A DNA stretch of 64,000 bases, taken from positions 731,606-795,605 of the forward strand of contig NZ_OUMZ01000007.1 of assembly GCF_900327775.1 (NCBI RefSeq), written 5' to 3'. Made by a program: the position numbers and the translations under genes. Positions 25,190 to 35,156 of the stretch are shown here, piece by piece. The stretch comes from Roseovarius sp. EL26 (GTDB taxonomy: Bacteria; Pseudomonadota; Alphaproteobacteria; Rhodobacterales; Rhodobacteraceae). Under the pieces are notes generated by a model. The model ran no database searches. It had not been told where the DNA came from and was given only the letters and a program-made list of their open reading frames with translations. Numbering within the stretch: the stretch's first letter is position 1; each line of letters opens with the position of its first letter.

Positions 25190-27163
25190 ATGATTATTGA
25201 GCTTGGGCACTTTTCCCTGATTCTTGCGTTTCTGACAGCCTGTTTTCAGGCTGTTGTTCCGCTTGTGGGCGCGCAATACCGGTGGCAAGGCTGGATGACA
25301 TCAGCCGTGCCTGCGGCGACAATGCAATTTATACTAACGGCTGTGGCCTTTGGCGCATTGACTTGGGCCTTTGTGACCTCTGATTTTTCTCTCAGACTTG
25401 CAGTGTTGAATAGCCACTCGCTCAAGCCGATGTTGTATAAAATCACGGGTGTTTGGGGCAATCACGAGGGGTCGATGCTGCTGTGGGTGCTTATCGTGAC
25501 GTTGTTTGGCGGCTTTGTGGCGTGGTTTGGCAATGTACTGCCTGACAGCTTGCGGGCACGGGTTCTGGCAGTGCAAGGGGCCATTGCCGTGGCGTTCTTT
25601 GCCTTTATCTTGTTCAGTTCCAACCCGTTTTTGCGTATGGCTGTGCCGCCCTTTGATGGACAGGATTTGAATCCTTTGCTGCAAGACCCAGGTTTGGCGT
25701 TTCATCCGCCGTTTCTTTATCTGGGCTATGTCGGTCTTTCGATGAGCTATTCTTTCGCCTTGGCCGCATTGATCGAAGGCCGGGTTGATGCGGCCTGGGG
25801 GCGTTGGGTACGACCCTATACTTTGGCGGCCTGGATTTTCCTGACCATTGGTATCGGGTTAGGCAGTTGGTGGGCGTATTATGAGCTTGGCTGGGGGGGC
25901 TTTTGGTTCTGGGATCCGGTTGAAAATGCGTCGTTCATGCCATGGTTGTTGGCGACGGCTTTGCTGCATTCTGCCATCGTGGTCGAAAAGCGCGAAAGCC
26001 TGAAAAGCTGGACAATTCTGTTGGCGATCATCGCTTTTGGATTTTCGATGATTGGCGCATTCATCACACGCTCTGGTGTGATCACATCAGTGCATGCCTT
26101 TGCTGCAGATCCAGAACGTGGAGTATTTTTGCTGGGCATTTTGGCGTTTTTCATGCTGGTGGGGCTTACATTGTTTGCCGCACGCGCAGCTGAAATGCAG
26201 GCCAAGGGTGTCTTTGGCGTCCTTAGCCGGGAATCCGCTTTGGTGCTTAACAACGTGTTGCTGGCTGTGGCTGCGTTTGTAGTTTTTGTGGGCACCATCT
26301 GGCCGTTGGTGTCGGAGCTGTTCTTTGACCGAAAACTGTCAGTAGGGGCGCCGTTTTTCAATCTGGCCTTTACCCCCTTTATGGTGGTTCTGGGGCTGAT
26401 CTTGCCGATTGGGGCAATGTTCCCATGGAAACGCGCAAAGCTGAACCGGAATCTTCGACCCTTGATCCCGGCCTTTATTCTGTCGCTGGCAATAAGTGTG
26501 CTGATCTGGGCGATGCAGACTGAACGCAGCGCGCTTGGCCCGATTGGTTTCTTTCTGGGGGCTTGGTTGATGTCGGGCGCCTTGGTCGATCTGATGAGCC
26601 GCACCGGGCGTGGCCGCATTGGAGAACGTTTGAGCCGCCTGCGGCGCTTGCCGCGTGCCGATTGGGGTAAGTCGGTAGCGCATGCCGGGCTGGGTGTGAC
26701 CATGGCTGGTGTTGCCGGAATGTTAGCCTGGGAGGCGGAAGATATTCGCGTCACCCATATTGGCGAGCGGTTCGAGGTCGCAGGCTACGGTCTGACCCTT
26801 CGGGATGTGCGGGAGGTTGATGGGCCAAACTATGTTGCGGTTGTTGCGGATATTGTGCTGGATCAGAAGGGGGAGAACCTCACCGTTTTGACGCCAGAAA
26901 AACGGATTTATCCCGTGGCAGGCATGCCCACAACGGAGGCCGCGATCGACAATGGGTTTTTCCGTGATGTTTATGTGGTGATTGGTGATCCGCAGGCGAA
27001 TAATGCCTGGGTGGTCCGAACCTACTATAAACCTTTTGCCAACTGGATTTGGGGCGGTGCGATTTTGATGGCCCTCGGCGGTACATTGTCCCTAAGCGAT
27101 CGGCGGTACCGTGTTGCAGCAGGGGCAAAACGGGCGCAGGCTAACCCGGTGGCGGCGGAATGA
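25190..27163 (+). CDS. ccmF: Cytochrome c maturation haem lyase subunit CcmF
   Basis: Polytopic inner-membrane protein of 657 residues that receives haem from holo-CcmE and ligates it to apocytochrome c. About fourteen hydrophobic segments are visible. The tryptophan-rich WWD haem-handling region runs from WWAYYELGWGGFW through WDPVENAS to PWL at about 227-253, and conserved histidines occur nearby (NHEGS at 91-95, FHPPFLYLGY at 171-180). The ATG at 25190 starts the family N-terminus; a start at 25148 would add 14 unrelated residues. Overlaps ccmH by four bases. Confidence 0.95.
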   Translation: MIIELGHFSLILAFLTACFQAVVPLVGAQYRWQGWMTSAVPAATMQFILTAVAFGALTWAFVTSDFSLRLAVLNSHSLKPMLYKITGVWGNHEGSMLLWVLIVTLFGGFVAWFGNVLPDSLRARVLAVQGAIAVAFFAFILFSSNPFLRMAVPPFDGQDLNPLLQDPGLAFHPPFLYLGYVGLSMSYSFALAALIEGRVDAAWGRWVRPYTLAAWIFLTIGIGLGSWWAYYELGWGGFWFWDPVENASFMPWLLATALLHSAIVVEKRESLKSWTILLAIIAFGFSMIGAFITRSGVITSVHAFAADPERGVFLLGILAFFMLVGLTLFAARAAEMQAKGVFGVLSRESALVLNNVLLAVAAFVVFVGTIWPLVSELFFDRKLSVGAPFFNLAFTPFMVVLGLILPIGAMFPWKRAKLNRNLRPLIPAFILSLAISVLIWAMQTERSALGPIGFFLGAWLMSGALVDLMSRTGRGRIGERLSRLRRLPRADWGKSVAHAGLGVTMAGVAGMLAWEAEDIRVTHIGERFEVAGYGLTLRDVREVDGPNYVAVVADIVLDQKGENLTVLTPEKRIYPVAGMPTTEAAIDNGFFRDVYVVIGDPQANNAWVVRTYYKPFANWIWGGAILMALGGTLSLSDRRYRVAAGAKRAQANPVAAE

Positions 27164-27636
27164 TGTGGCAAATGTTCACCCGTGTGGCTGTGGCCGGTGT
27201 TATCTGCGTGATGACGCTGATGCCAGTGGCCGCTGTGCAACCGGATGAAGTTCTAAGCGATCCAGTGTTGGAAAAACGTGCGCGTAGTATTTCGGCGGAA
27301 TTGCGTTGCCTTGTTTGCCGCAATGAGAGCATCGATGAATCCAACGCCCCCCTGGCGCGGGACCTGCGCCTTTTGGTGCGTGAACGTCTGGTTGAGGGCG
27401 ATGACGATGATGAAGTGATTGAATTTGTTGTCGCGCGGTATGGCGAGTATGTCTTGCTGAAGCCTTTAACCGGGGGCGCAAATCTGGTGCTATGGCTGTC
27501 CGGCCCTGTGATGCTGGTGATCGCCGGGGCCATCGGTCTGATGTTTTTACGCCGTCGCAGCCGAAGCGTGGATACCGCCAGTAAGGGGCTGAGCGCTGAG
27601 GAACAAGCGCGTCTGGACAAATTGCTCAAGGAGTGA
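27160..27636 (+). CDS. ccmH: Cytochrome c maturation protein CcmH
   Basis: Thioredox component of the haem-ligation complex that keeps apocytochrome CXXCH cysteines reduced. The 158-residue protein has a signal sequence (about 1-25), the LRCLVCRNES active site with Cys50 and Cys53, and a C-terminal transmembrane anchor near 107-127. It is the short CcmH/CcmL type without the TPR (CcmI) domain. Its ATG overlaps the ccmF stop (ATGA). Confidence 0.94.
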   Translation: MMWQMFTRVAVAGVICVMTLMPVAAVQPDEVLSDPVLEKRARSISAELRCLVCRNESIDESNAPLARDLRLLVRERLVEGDDDDEVIEFVVARYGEYVLLKPLTGGANLVLWLSGPVMLVIAGAIGLMFLRRRSRSVDTASKGLSAEEQARLDKLLKE

Positions 27637-27706
27637 CGTTCCGTTCCGCTTGGAGATCCTTATCAAAACAGTTTGAGTGCAGCAAAACGCATCAAGGAGC
27701 CGTGTC

Positions 27707-28486
27707 ATGAAAACCTATCAATCCATTCGGTTTACGCTGGAAGATGACGTTGCGGTCATCACGCTTAACCGACCTGACAAGATGAACGCGCTGAGCGGCT
27801 TGATGCGCGCTGAAATCACTGATGCAGCCCGATTTGCGGCGCGTAAGGCGCGGATTTTGGTGCTGACGGGTGAGGGGGCGGCGTTTTGTTCCGGCCAGGA
27901 CCTGAGCGACACGGGGACGTTGGATGATCTGGATCTGGAGCGGGTTCTGCGCGATGAATATGTGCCGATGCTGCGGGCCATCATGGAGTGCCCGATTCCG
28001 ACGATCAGTGCGGTGAATGGCACGGCGGCAGGGGCCGGGGCCAATCTGGCCTTGGCGGCAGACGTGGTGATTGCCACGCAAAGCGCCAAGTTTGTTCAGG
28101 CCTTTACCCGCATTGGCTTGATCCCAGATGCTGGGGGCACATATTGGTTGCCACGTCAAATGGGTGCGGCCAAGGCGATGGGCGCCGCGCTGTTTGCCGA
28201 GCCGATTACGGCCCAACAGGCCGATGACTGGGGTATGATTTGGGAAGCGGTTGCAGATGACGCGTTTGATGCCCACTGGCGCGGCCGTGCAGCACATCTG
28301 GCTAATGGGCCGACTGCAGCCTATGCCGGATTAAAACAGGCGATCCGCGAAAGCTGGGAAAACGGGTTGGACGATCAACTGACCCTAGAAGCACAACTGC
28401 AGGGCCAGTGCGGCAGCACACGTGATTTCAAAGAAGGCGTGGTGGCGTTCTTGGATAAACGCCCGGCCAATTTTGAAGGGCGTTAA
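27707..28486 (+). CDS. Enoyl-CoA hydratase/isomerase family, PaaG-like
   Basis: Crotonase-fold enzyme of 259 residues. The oxyanion-hole segments CSGQDL (61-66) and GTAAGAG (105-111) are visible, and the IGLIPDAGGTYWLPR block with Asp141 resembles PaaG, the ring-opening isomerase of phenylacetyl-CoA catabolism. No other paa genes are in the window, so involvement in another acyl-CoA pathway is equally possible. AAGGAG precedes the ATG at 27707. It may share the transcript of ccmF-ccmH, 70 bases upstream. Confidence 0.8.
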   Translation: MKTYQSIRFTLEDDVAVITLNRPDKMNALSGLMRAEITDAARFAARKARILVLTGEGAAFCSGQDLSDTGTLDDLDLERVLRDEYVPMLRAIMECPIPTISAVNGTAAGAGANLALAADVVIATQSAKFVQAFTRIGLIPDAGGTYWLPRQMGAAKAMGAALFAEPITAQQADDWGMIWEAVADDAFDAHWRGRAAHLANGPTAAYAGLKQAIRESWENGLDDQLTLEAQLQGQCGSTRDFKEGVVAFLDKRPANFEGR

Positions 28487-28767
28487 TCACTTGTGTACAT
28501 GGAAAAGCGAACTGGTATGGTGTGAGGAACTCGCTCCCAAAGGTGTTGCAGCCATATTTGCAAACAAGAACGCTCGACATCATCAAAATGACTGGTTTGA
28601 GCTCTAATTGACAGCCGAGGGCAGGCGCTGATCGCAGCCAATATGGCGAATGAGATAAGGTAGATGGTGGAGATCGAACCGAATTCGCGATTAGAAAAAT
28701 GTACGGAGTAGGCCCTTGGTCTCTCATCGTTAAAGCCAAAAAATTTAAATTTTATGGAATCTATTTG
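28487..28767. other. Intergenic stretch of altered composition before the methyltransferase gene
   Basis: About 280 bases without a convincing gene. A minus-strand frame from about 28740 to 28494 is open and would encode a hydrophobic segment followed by a hydrophilic tail (ending RFSMYTSD), but has no good start and may be the remnant of a lost gene. Composition becomes more AT-rich toward the methyltransferase. No inverted terminal repeats or transposase fragments were seen. Confidence 0.3.
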
Positions 28768-29412
28768 ATGAGTAAATCACAAAAGTCCTGGGATAAATCT
28801 GCCAATAATTACGACAGGACCGAAGAGCGATTTGAACGTATCCATCACGTATCAAGGGAATGGGCAAAGAGACACCTCAAGAACAGCGATGTTGTTTTGG
28901 ACTATGGGTGTGGAACAGGCACGACAGCCTGCGATTTGGCCAGCCATGTAACAGAAATCCTAGGCATTGATATTTCAGAAAGAATGATTGAGCTTTCAAA
29001 GGTGAAAGCAGCTCAAAAAGGCGTTGATAACATCAGTTTTTCGCAGGCAGATATTTTTGATGAAGGATATAGAAAAGGCTCGTTTGATGTCATTTTAGCC
29101 TTCAACATGCTCCATACAGTGCCTAATCCACAGCGCGTTGTACGAAGGGCGCATGAACTTCTAAAGCCAGAAGGGTCGTTTATTTCCGTAACACCCTGCT
29201 TGCGGGATAAAATGTCCTTTGTTGTGAGCGCTCAAATTCAGCTTGTTCGTATATTGTGTAAGTTTGGGATCATTCCTGTCCCGATACGGAGGCTTCAAAG
29301 TTCAGACTTGGATGAGTTGGTAAGTGGCGGTGATTTTGATGTTGTGGAAACAAAGGGAATGTATTCTGGGGCTTCTAGCTACTTTATCGCAGCCAAGAAG
29401 AACTCTTATTGA
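28768..29412 (+). CDS. Class I SAM-dependent methyltransferase in an AT-richer patch
   Basis: 214-residue methyltransferase with a Rossmann-like SAM-binding motif I (VVLDYGCGTGTT, near 44-55), an acidic motif II (ILGIDIS) and the later FNMLHTVPNP motif. The Methyltransf_11/25 family covers lipids, quinones and small molecules, so no substrate is proposed. The gene is visibly richer in A and T than its neighbours, with codons such as AAA, GAT and TTT more frequent, and it has no operon partners, which suggests acquisition by transfer. The ATG at 28768 is preceded only by GGAATC; upstream in-frame starts at 28699 add 23 residues. Confidence 0.75.
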   Translation: MSKSQKSWDKSANNYDRTEERFERIHHVSREWAKRHLKNSDVVLDYGCGTGTTACDLASHVTEILGIDISERMIELSKVKAAQKGVDNISFSQADIFDEGYRKGSFDVILAFNMLHTVPNPQRVVRRAHELLKPEGSFISVTPCLRDKMSFVVSAQIQLVRILCKFGIIPVPIRRLQSSDLDELVSGGDFDVVETKGMYSGASSYFIAAKKNSY

Positions 29413-29468
29413 ATCTTGTTAATGAGCTGCATGGCTGCTTTGCTCACATAATAGCCGTTTTAGATGGC

Positions 29469-29498
29469 AACACCCTCGCAGATTTCTGCGAGGGTGTT
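29469..29498. terminator. Strong hairpin terminator between the methyltransferase gene and gltA
   Basis: Perfect 14-base arms AACACCCTCGCAGA and TCTGCGAGGGTGTT with a two-base centre. It lies between converging genes and can serve both. The T-tracts on either side are short (TTATCGTTT to the right), so termination efficiency is uncertain despite the long stem. Confidence 0.75.
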
Positions 29499-29536
29499 TA
29501 TCGTTTGCACCCTGGCTAGGGCGACTTCTGCTTGGC

Positions 29537-30832
29537 TTACCGCTTTTCGATATCCACATAGTCGCGGAAGGTCGCGCCTTGATAGAGTTGGCGTGGGCGG
29601 CCGATTTTCAGTTGCGGGTCCGAGATCATCTCTTTCCACTGTGAAATCCAGCCCACGGTACGTGACACGGCAAAGATTGGTGTGAACATCGAGGTGGGGA
29701 AACCCATCGCCTCAAGGATAATGCCGGAATAGAAGTCCACATTCGGGAAGAGCTTCTTCTCGATGAAGTATTCATCATGCAGGGCTGTACGCTCCAACTC
29801 TTTGGCGACTTGCAGTAGCGGGTTGTCTTCGACGCCCAGCAGTTCAAGCACCTCGTCGGCGGACTGTTTGAGAACCTTGGCGCGTGGGTCGGTGTTTTTG
29901 TAAACCCGGTGGCCAAAGCCCATCAGACGGAACGGATCACTTTTGTCTTTGGCGCGTTCAATAAATTCAGGAATACGATCAACGCTGCCAATTTCTTGCA
30001 GCATTTCAAGACAGGCTTGGTTTGCGCCACCGTGAGCAGGGCCCCAAAGGCAGGCAATGCCGGCGGCAATACATGCAAATGGGTTTGCACCTGAGCTGGA
30101 GGCCAGACGGACCGTTGATGTCGAGGCGTTTTGCTCGTGATCGGCATGCAGGGTAAAGATCCGGTCCATCGCGCGGCTCAGGATCGGGTTAACCTCGTAA
30201 TCTTCGGCCGGAACAGCAAAGCACATGCGCAGGAAGTTTGACGCGTAATCCAGATCATTGCGTGGATACACGAAAGGTTGGCCCAATGTGTATTTATACG
30301 CCATCGCCGCGATGGTTGGCATTTTTGCCAACATCCGGATTGAGGCGACCTCGCGTTGCCATTCGTCGTTGATATCCAAGCTATCGTGGTAGAAGGCAGA
30401 CAGCGCGCCAACCACACCCACCATGATCGACATCGGATGCGCATCACGGCGATAGCCGCGGAACAAGAAGTGCATCTGTTCATGCAGCATCGTGTGATTG
30501 GTGATGCGGCTTTCAAATTCTTCCAGCTGCGCAGGTGAGGGCAGCTCACCGTATAGCAGGAGATAGCATACCTCGAGATAATGTGACTTTTCGGCCAGTT
30601 GATCGATAGGATATCCGCGATGCAGCAATTCACCTTTGCCGCCATCGATAAAAGTGATGGTGCTGTCGCAGCTGGCGGTAGAGGTGAATCCGGGATCATA
30701 GGTGAAGACACCCGCCTGGGCATAGAGCTTACGGATGTCGATCACGTCCGGACCCGCAGTGGGTGTGAAAACAGGAAGCTCATAGTCTTGACCGCCAATA
30801 CTCAGTTTTGCGGTTTTATGTTCGTCTGCCAT
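29537..30832 (-). CDS. gltA: Citrate synthase
   Basis: Type II (hexameric) citrate synthase condensing acetyl-CoA and oxaloacetate, the entry to the TCA cycle. The 431-residue protein has the N-terminal strand-rich segment typical of the NADH-sensitive form, the [14 protein letters not shown] region, a catalytic histidine in [10 protein letters not shown] context, and [15 protein letters not shown] with the active-site histidine near 305. GGGAG/AGGAT precede the ATG at 30832; a start at 30847 adds five residues. It is downstream of gltX, 62 bases away, same strand. Confidence 0.96.
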   Translation of the reverse strand: MADEHKTAKLSIGGQDYELPVFTPTAGPDVIDIRKLYAQAGVFTYDPGFTSTASCDSTITFIDGGKGELLHRGYPIDQLAEKSHYLEVCYLLLYGELPSPAQLEEFESRITNHTMLHEQMHFLFRGYRRDAHPMSIMVGVVGALSAFYHDSLDINDEWQREVASIRMLAKMPTIAAMAYKYTLGQPFVYPRNDLDYASNFLRMCFAVPAEDYEVNPILSRAMDRIFTLHADHEQNASTSTVRLASSSGANPFACIAAGIACLWGPAHGGANQACLEMLQEIGSVDRIPEFIERAKDKSDPFRLMGFGHRVYKNTDPRAKVLKQSADEVLELLGVEDNPLLQVAKELERTALHDEYFIEKKLFPNVDFYSGIILEAMGFPTSMFTPIFAVSRTVGWISQWKEMISDPQLKIGRPRQLYQGATFRDYVDIEKR

Positions 30833-30894
30833 ATCCTGTTCTCCCATTTGTCCCCGAAAATACGTGTTTTCAGGTGCTTAATTTGTACTAACCC

Positions 30895-32313
30895 TCACGA
30901 TGAAAGATCGCCGGGCTGGCTTGCATCATTTAGACGGGCAATTGTTTCGTCTGCCCCCAGAACCAGCATCATGTCAAAGACGCTGGGTGTTGTGCTGCGG
31001 CCAGCGAGGGCTGCGCGCAATGGACCGGCCAGTTTTCCAAACTTCATCTCACGGGCTTCTGCGAACCCCATGATCGTCGTTTCCAGACCTTCACGACTCC
31101 ACGTAGCATTTTGCAGGTGCGGCGTCAATTCTGACAGTATGCCACGGGATACAATATCAAGCTGTGACGCTGATTTCTCATCGGGGAAAATGGGTCGCTC
31201 AGTCAGGATAAATTCAGCTTTATCAGATAGTTCAAAGAATGTCTTGGCGCGTTCTTTGAGGCAATACATGCCCGATTCCATCAAGCTCAATTTATTGTCA
31301 GACAGAGGGTTTAACTTTGCGGCGGTCCTGAACGCGGTGAATTCATGCAGCAGTGCAGCATCTTCCGTTACGGCAATATGCTGGCCACAGAGATTTTCCA
31401 GCTTTTTGAAATCCAGCCGCGCCGGGGATTTTCCGATACCACTCAGGCCAAACCATTCTGTAGCTTGTTCGTCAGTGAAAAATTCATCATTGCCGTGGCT
31501 CCAACCCAGACGTGCCAGATAGTTGCGCATGCCAGCGGCAGGGTAGCCCATGGCCTGATACTCTTCGACGCCAAGCGCGCCGTGGCGTTTGGAGAGTTTT
31601 TTACCGTCAGGCCCGTGAATCAGTGGGATATGTGCGTATACCGGCAGGGGCCAGTCCATCGCGTTGTAGATCATCATTTGACGTGCTGCGTTGTTAAGGT
31701 GGTCATCACCGCGGATCACGTGAGTTACCCCCATATCATGATCGTCAACCGCAACCGCGAGCATATAAACCGGTGTGCCATCACCGCGCAGCAGTACCAT
31801 GTCATCCAGCTGATCATTGCTGATTTTGACATCGCCCTGAACCTCATCACGGATCATCGTGACACCGTCACGTGGCGCTTTGATACGAATGACAAACGGC
31901 GCATCGGGATGTGTTGCCGCATCTGCGTCACGCCAAGGGCTGTGATACAAGGTTGAACGCCCTTCGGCCCGGGCCGTATCGCGGAATTCCTGGATTTCTT
32001 CCTGTGTAGCGAAACACTTGTAGGCTTTGCCTTCGGCCAGTAACTGATTGGCCACCTCGGCATGGCGTGGGGCGCGCTCGAACTGGCTGATCACGTCGCC
32101 ATCATGATCAAGGCCCAGCCAGCTTAACCCATCCATAATCGCCTGTGTTGCTTCGGGGGTAGATCGCGCGCGGTCGGTGTCTTCGATCCGCAGCAGAAAT
32201 GTGCCCCCGCGGCCACGGGCATACAGCCAGTTAAACAGGGCGGTTCGGGCACCACCAATATGCAGATAACCAGTGGGAGACGGGGCAAAGCGGGTCACAA
32301 CTTTTTGCGACAT
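30895..32313 (-). CDS. gltX: Glutamate--tRNA ligase
   Basis: Class I aminoacyl-tRNA synthetase charging tRNA-Glu, and probably tRNA-Gln in an organism relying on transamidation. The 472-residue protein has the HIGH equivalent in [12 protein letters not shown] (about 11-22) and the KMSKS equivalent KKLSKRHGA near 239-247, followed by an alpha-helical anticodon-binding part. The start at 32313 removes a nine-residue extension. It is divergent from comEC and upstream of gltA. Confidence 0.95.
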   Translation of the reverse strand: MSQKVVTRFAPSPTGYLHIGGARTALFNWLYARGRGGTFLLRIEDTDRARSTPEATQAIMDGLSWLGLDHDGDVISQFERAPRHAEVANQLLAEGKAYKCFATQEEIQEFRDTARAEGRSTLYHSPWRDADAATHPDAPFVIRIKAPRDGVTMIRDEVQGDVKISNDQLDDMVLLRGDGTPVYMLAVAVDDHDMGVTHVIRGDDHLNNAARQMMIYNAMDWPLPVYAHIPLIHGPDGKKLSKRHGALGVEEYQAMGYPAAGMRNYLARLGWSHGNDEFFTDEQATEWFGLSGIGKSPARLDFKKLENLCGQHIAVTEDAALLHEFTAFRTAAKLNPLSDNKLSLMESGMYCLKERAKTFFELSDKAEFILTERPIFPDEKSASQLDIVSRGILSELTPHLQNATWSREGLETTIMGFAEAREMKFGKLAGPLRAALAGRSTTPSVFDMMLVLGADETIARLNDASQPGDLSS

Positions 32314-32393
32314 GGGTCCAATTAACCTTTCGGTAACCATAAGGGAGATAGCGTTAACGCCTCTCTATCGGCCTGTCAGAAAGGAGACAAGCC

Positions 32394-34415
32394 TTGGGGC
32401 TCTCTGAACGTGTCAAACTTTATGGATTACAACAACACTGGTTGCGACAACGTGGGCATCTGTTCCCATGGGTGCCGGTTGCGATGGCGTTGGGCGTTGG
32501 CATTTATTTTTCCCTGAAATCTGAACCACAAGTCGTCACTTATTTTGCGATCATTGTGGGGGCTTTGGTTGGGCTTGGGCTGGCAATGAAGGGGCCGACC
32601 ATGATCACGCCGTTGGTCTGGGCGCTGGTATTTGTGGCGGTCGGTTTTTGCCTGACTGCGGGGCGGGCGCATATGGTTGCGGGGCCGATTCTGGGCTGGC
32701 GCTATTATGGCCCGGTCGAAGGGCGCCTAATCGCGATAGACAGATCCTCAAGCGATGCCATGCGTCTGACACTGGATCAGGTTCAGCTGGGCAATGTTCC
32801 ACCTGCACGTACGCCTGCGCGGGTTCGTGTGTCTTTGCACGGAGAGTGGAATACGTTTGCGCCCCGCGCAGGGCTGCGGGTGATGATGACGGGCCATCTG
32901 TCCCCGCCCAGCGGCCCGGTAGAGCCTTATGGCTTTGATTTTCAGCGCCATGCGTGGTTTCAGCAACTTGGTGCCGTTGGTTATACACGCACGCCAGTTC
33001 TGGCGATTAAACCCGCAGATGGGGCGTTGCGTGTGATGTCAGCTCGCTTGTTTCTATCTGATCGTATTCAGGGGCAATTAGACGGCGAAGTCGGCGCCTT
33101 TGCTGCCGCTGTTGTAACTGGTGATCGTTCCTCAATGTCTCAGGCAACATTGCAAGCCTTACGCCATTCTAATCTGGCGCACCTTCTGGCAATTTCTGGC
33201 CTGCATATGGGGCTTTTGGTTGGGTTTGTATTTGCCACGGCCCGGGTGGGCTTTGCTCTGATCCCGGCGCTGAGCCTGCGCATACCTGCAAAAAAGATAT
33301 CTGCCCTGATCGCGCTGTGTGCGGCGGCCGTGTATTTGGCCTTGTCAGGTGGCAATGTTGCGACTGAGCGGGCCTTTGTGATGGCGGCCGTAGCATTGTT
33401 GGCGGTGATGCTGGACCGCAGGGTGATCAGCCTGCGGGCTGTGGCAGTCGCGGCGGTCATCGTGCTGACTTTGCGACCAGAAGCCTTGTTAGGGCCGGGG
33501 TTTCAGATGTCTTTCGCTGCGACAACCGCGCTGGTCGCGGTTTTTGGGGCATTACGAAGTTTTGAGGTGTCACTAGGGCCAAGATGGGCTAAGCCGCTGA
33601 TTGCCGTGGTCATCTCATCTTTGGTGGCGGGTTTGGCCACCGCGCCGATTGCTGCGGCGCATTTCAATCAGATTGTACATTACGGATTGCTGGCCAATCT
33701 GCTGAGCGTGCCGGTGATGGGCATCGTCGTGATGCCCGCGGCCGTTGTCGCTATGTGCTTGATGCCGCTTGGACTTGAGGCGCCCGCTTTGTGGATTATG
33801 GGGCAGGGACTGGCGTGGATCTTGAAGGTGGCGCATTGGGTGTCCGGATTAGACGGGGCGCGCCGCATGGTGATCAGCCCTGATCAGATCGTTTTGCCAG
33901 TGCTTGCACTGGGTCTGTTGGTGGTGATCTTATGGCAGGGGCGTCTGCGGTTGATTGGTATCGTGCCGGTGATTGCGGCTTTTGTCCTTTGGGCTGGGTC
34001 CAAACGCCCGGATGTGCTCATTGCCGATACCGGTGCATTGGTGGGGGTGATGACGGATGAGGGGCGCGCGCTATCAAAACCGCGTGGCGCCGGATTCGTG
34101 GCTCAGAACTGGTTGGAAAACGATGGTGATTTGGCCGTGCAGGCGCAGGCCGCAGAACGCTGGGACGTGCATAGTATCGCAGGAATTTCGATCAAAACCG
34201 TACAGGGGAAAAAGGCTGTATCGGCAATGCAGGATTGCGAAAAGAATGATCTTTTGGTGATGAATTCAGAACCCGAAAATACATTACCGTGCCAAACTAT
34301 TCATCCTGGAATATTAAAATATACCGGTGCATTAGCTATGTATGTTGAAGTAGAAGGAATGAAAACAATAACCGCACGCCAGATCACTGGCAGGCGGCTT
34401 TGGAATTCTAAATGA
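32394..34415 (+). CDS. comEC: ComEC/Rec2 family DNA uptake channel, without a metallo-beta-lactamase domain
   Basis: Inner-membrane channel thought to pass single-stranded DNA into the cytoplasm during transformation or uptake of DNA delivered by gene transfer agents. In 673 residues it has an N-terminal DUF4131-like part with a soluble OB-like segment (about 100-200), then the Competence domain starting at HLLAISGLHMGLLVG (about 263-277) with ten or so hydrophobic segments. The C-terminal 150 residues hold only a short degraded stretch (DVLIADTGALVGVMTDEGRAL) and no HxHxDH motif, so the nuclease-like domain is missing. It starts with TTG after AAGGAG. Divergent from gltX, convergent with lexA. 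Confidence 0.88.
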   Translation: MGLSERVKLYGLQQHWLRQRGHLFPWVPVAMALGVGIYFSLKSEPQVVTYFAIIVGALVGLGLAMKGPTMITPLVWALVFVAVGFCLTAGRAHMVAGPILGWRYYGPVEGRLIAIDRSSSDAMRLTLDQVQLGNVPPARTPARVRVSLHGEWNTFAPRAGLRVMMTGHLSPPSGPVEPYGFDFQRHAWFQQLGAVGYTRTPVLAIKPADGALRVMSARLFLSDRIQGQLDGEVGAFAAAVVTGDRSSMSQATLQALRHSNLAHLLAISGLHMGLLVGFVFATARVGFALIPALSLRIPAKKISALIALCAAAVYLALSGGNVATERAFVMAAVALLAVMLDRRVISLRAVAVAAVIVLTLRPEALLGPGFQMSFAATTALVAVFGALRSFEVSLGPRWAKPLIAVVISSLVAGLATAPIAAAHFNQIVHYGLLANLLSVPVMGIVVMPAAVVAMCLMPLGLEAPALWIMGQGLAWILKVAHWVSGLDGARRMVISPDQIVLPVLALGLLVVILWQGRLRLIGIVPVIAAFVLWAGSKRPDVLIADTGALVGVMTDEGRALSKPRGAGFVAQNWLENDGDLAVQAQAAERWDVHSIAGISIKTVQGKKAVSAMQDCEKNDLLVMNSEPENTLPCQTIHPGILKYTGALAMYVEVEGMKTITARQITGRRLWNSK

Positions 34416-34421
34416 TCTGGC

Positions 34422-35123
34422 TCAATAGGTACGAATCAAACCAACCAAGCGGCCCTGAACCTTGACCTTATTGTCAGGCAACATCCGGGTTTCATAGGCA
34501 GGGTTGGCGGCTTCCAATGCGATGGCACCGCCACGGCGGTAGAACTTCTTGAGCGTGGCTTCCTGATCTTCAACCAATGCGACAACGATATCCCCGTTAT
34601 CTGCAGTTTTGGTTTCCTTGATGATCACAATATCACCATCGTTAATACCTGCATCAATCATGGAATCCCCTTTTACTTCGAGGGCATAGTGCTCTCCAGG
34701 ACCGCTGAGCATTGAATCTGGCACCGTGACATTGTGAGAGGCATGCGCAATCGCTTCAATGGGGACCCCGGCCGCGATCTGTCCCATAACTGGCAGCTCC
34801 AGCGCATGCACTGCGTCAACCGGAATAGCATTGGCGGGCTTGCCGGCTTCAGGTCTGTCGCCCTCAATGACACGGGGGGAAAACCCATGGCTACTATCAC
34901 CACCCAGGCTTTCGGGCAGTTTGATAATCTCCAACGCCCGGGCACGGTGGGCAAGGCGGCGGATAAATCCGCGTTCTTCCAGTGCGGTAATCAGCCGGTG
35001 AATGCCGGATTTGGAGCGCAGATCCAGCGCCTCTTTCATTTCATCGAAACTGGGGGGAACCCCGTCGCGCTGAATGCGTTTATGAATGAATTCAAGTAGA
35101 TCCAGCTGCTTTTTCGTCAACAT
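34422..35123 (-). CDS. lexA: SOS repressor LexA
   Basis: Repressor of the DNA-damage response, inactivated by RecA-stimulated self-cleavage. The 233-residue protein has an N-terminal winged helix ([12 protein letters not shown] ... [18 protein letters not shown]), the cleavage site Ala118-Gly119 in QIAAGVP, catalytic Ser154 in GDSMIDAGI and Lys192 in EATLKKF. AAGGAC lies before the ATG at 35123; a start at 35144 is rejected because it falls upstream of that site. Its promoter carries a LexA box covering the -10, so it is self-regulated. It ends the trpG-to-lexA leftward block and converges with comEC, seven bases apart. Confidence 0.96.
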   Translation of the reverse strand: MLTKKQLDLLEFIHKRIQRDGVPPSFDEMKEALDLRSKSGIHRLITALEERGFIRRLAHRARALEIIKLPESLGGDSSHGFSPRVIEGDRPEAGKPANAIPVDAVHALELPVMGQIAAGVPIEAIAHASHNVTVPDSMLSGPGEHYALEVKGDSMIDAGINDGDIVIIKETKTADNGDIVVALVEDQEATLKKFYRRGGAIALEAANPAYETRMLPDNKVKVQGRLVGLIRTY

Positions 35124-35156
35124 GTGCAGGGTCCTTCGGTTCATGCGTTTACATTT

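Noticed and set aside
28665..28680. Sequence resembling the end of a tRNA gene or an attachment site (TGGTGGAGATCGAACC)
   Set aside because: The T-arm does not pair and the acceptor stem is missing; no duplicate copy or integrase nearby.
30599..31522. Long plus-strand frame across gltA/gltX
   Set aside because: Antisense to two well-supported genes and without a recognisable domain or ribosome-binding site.
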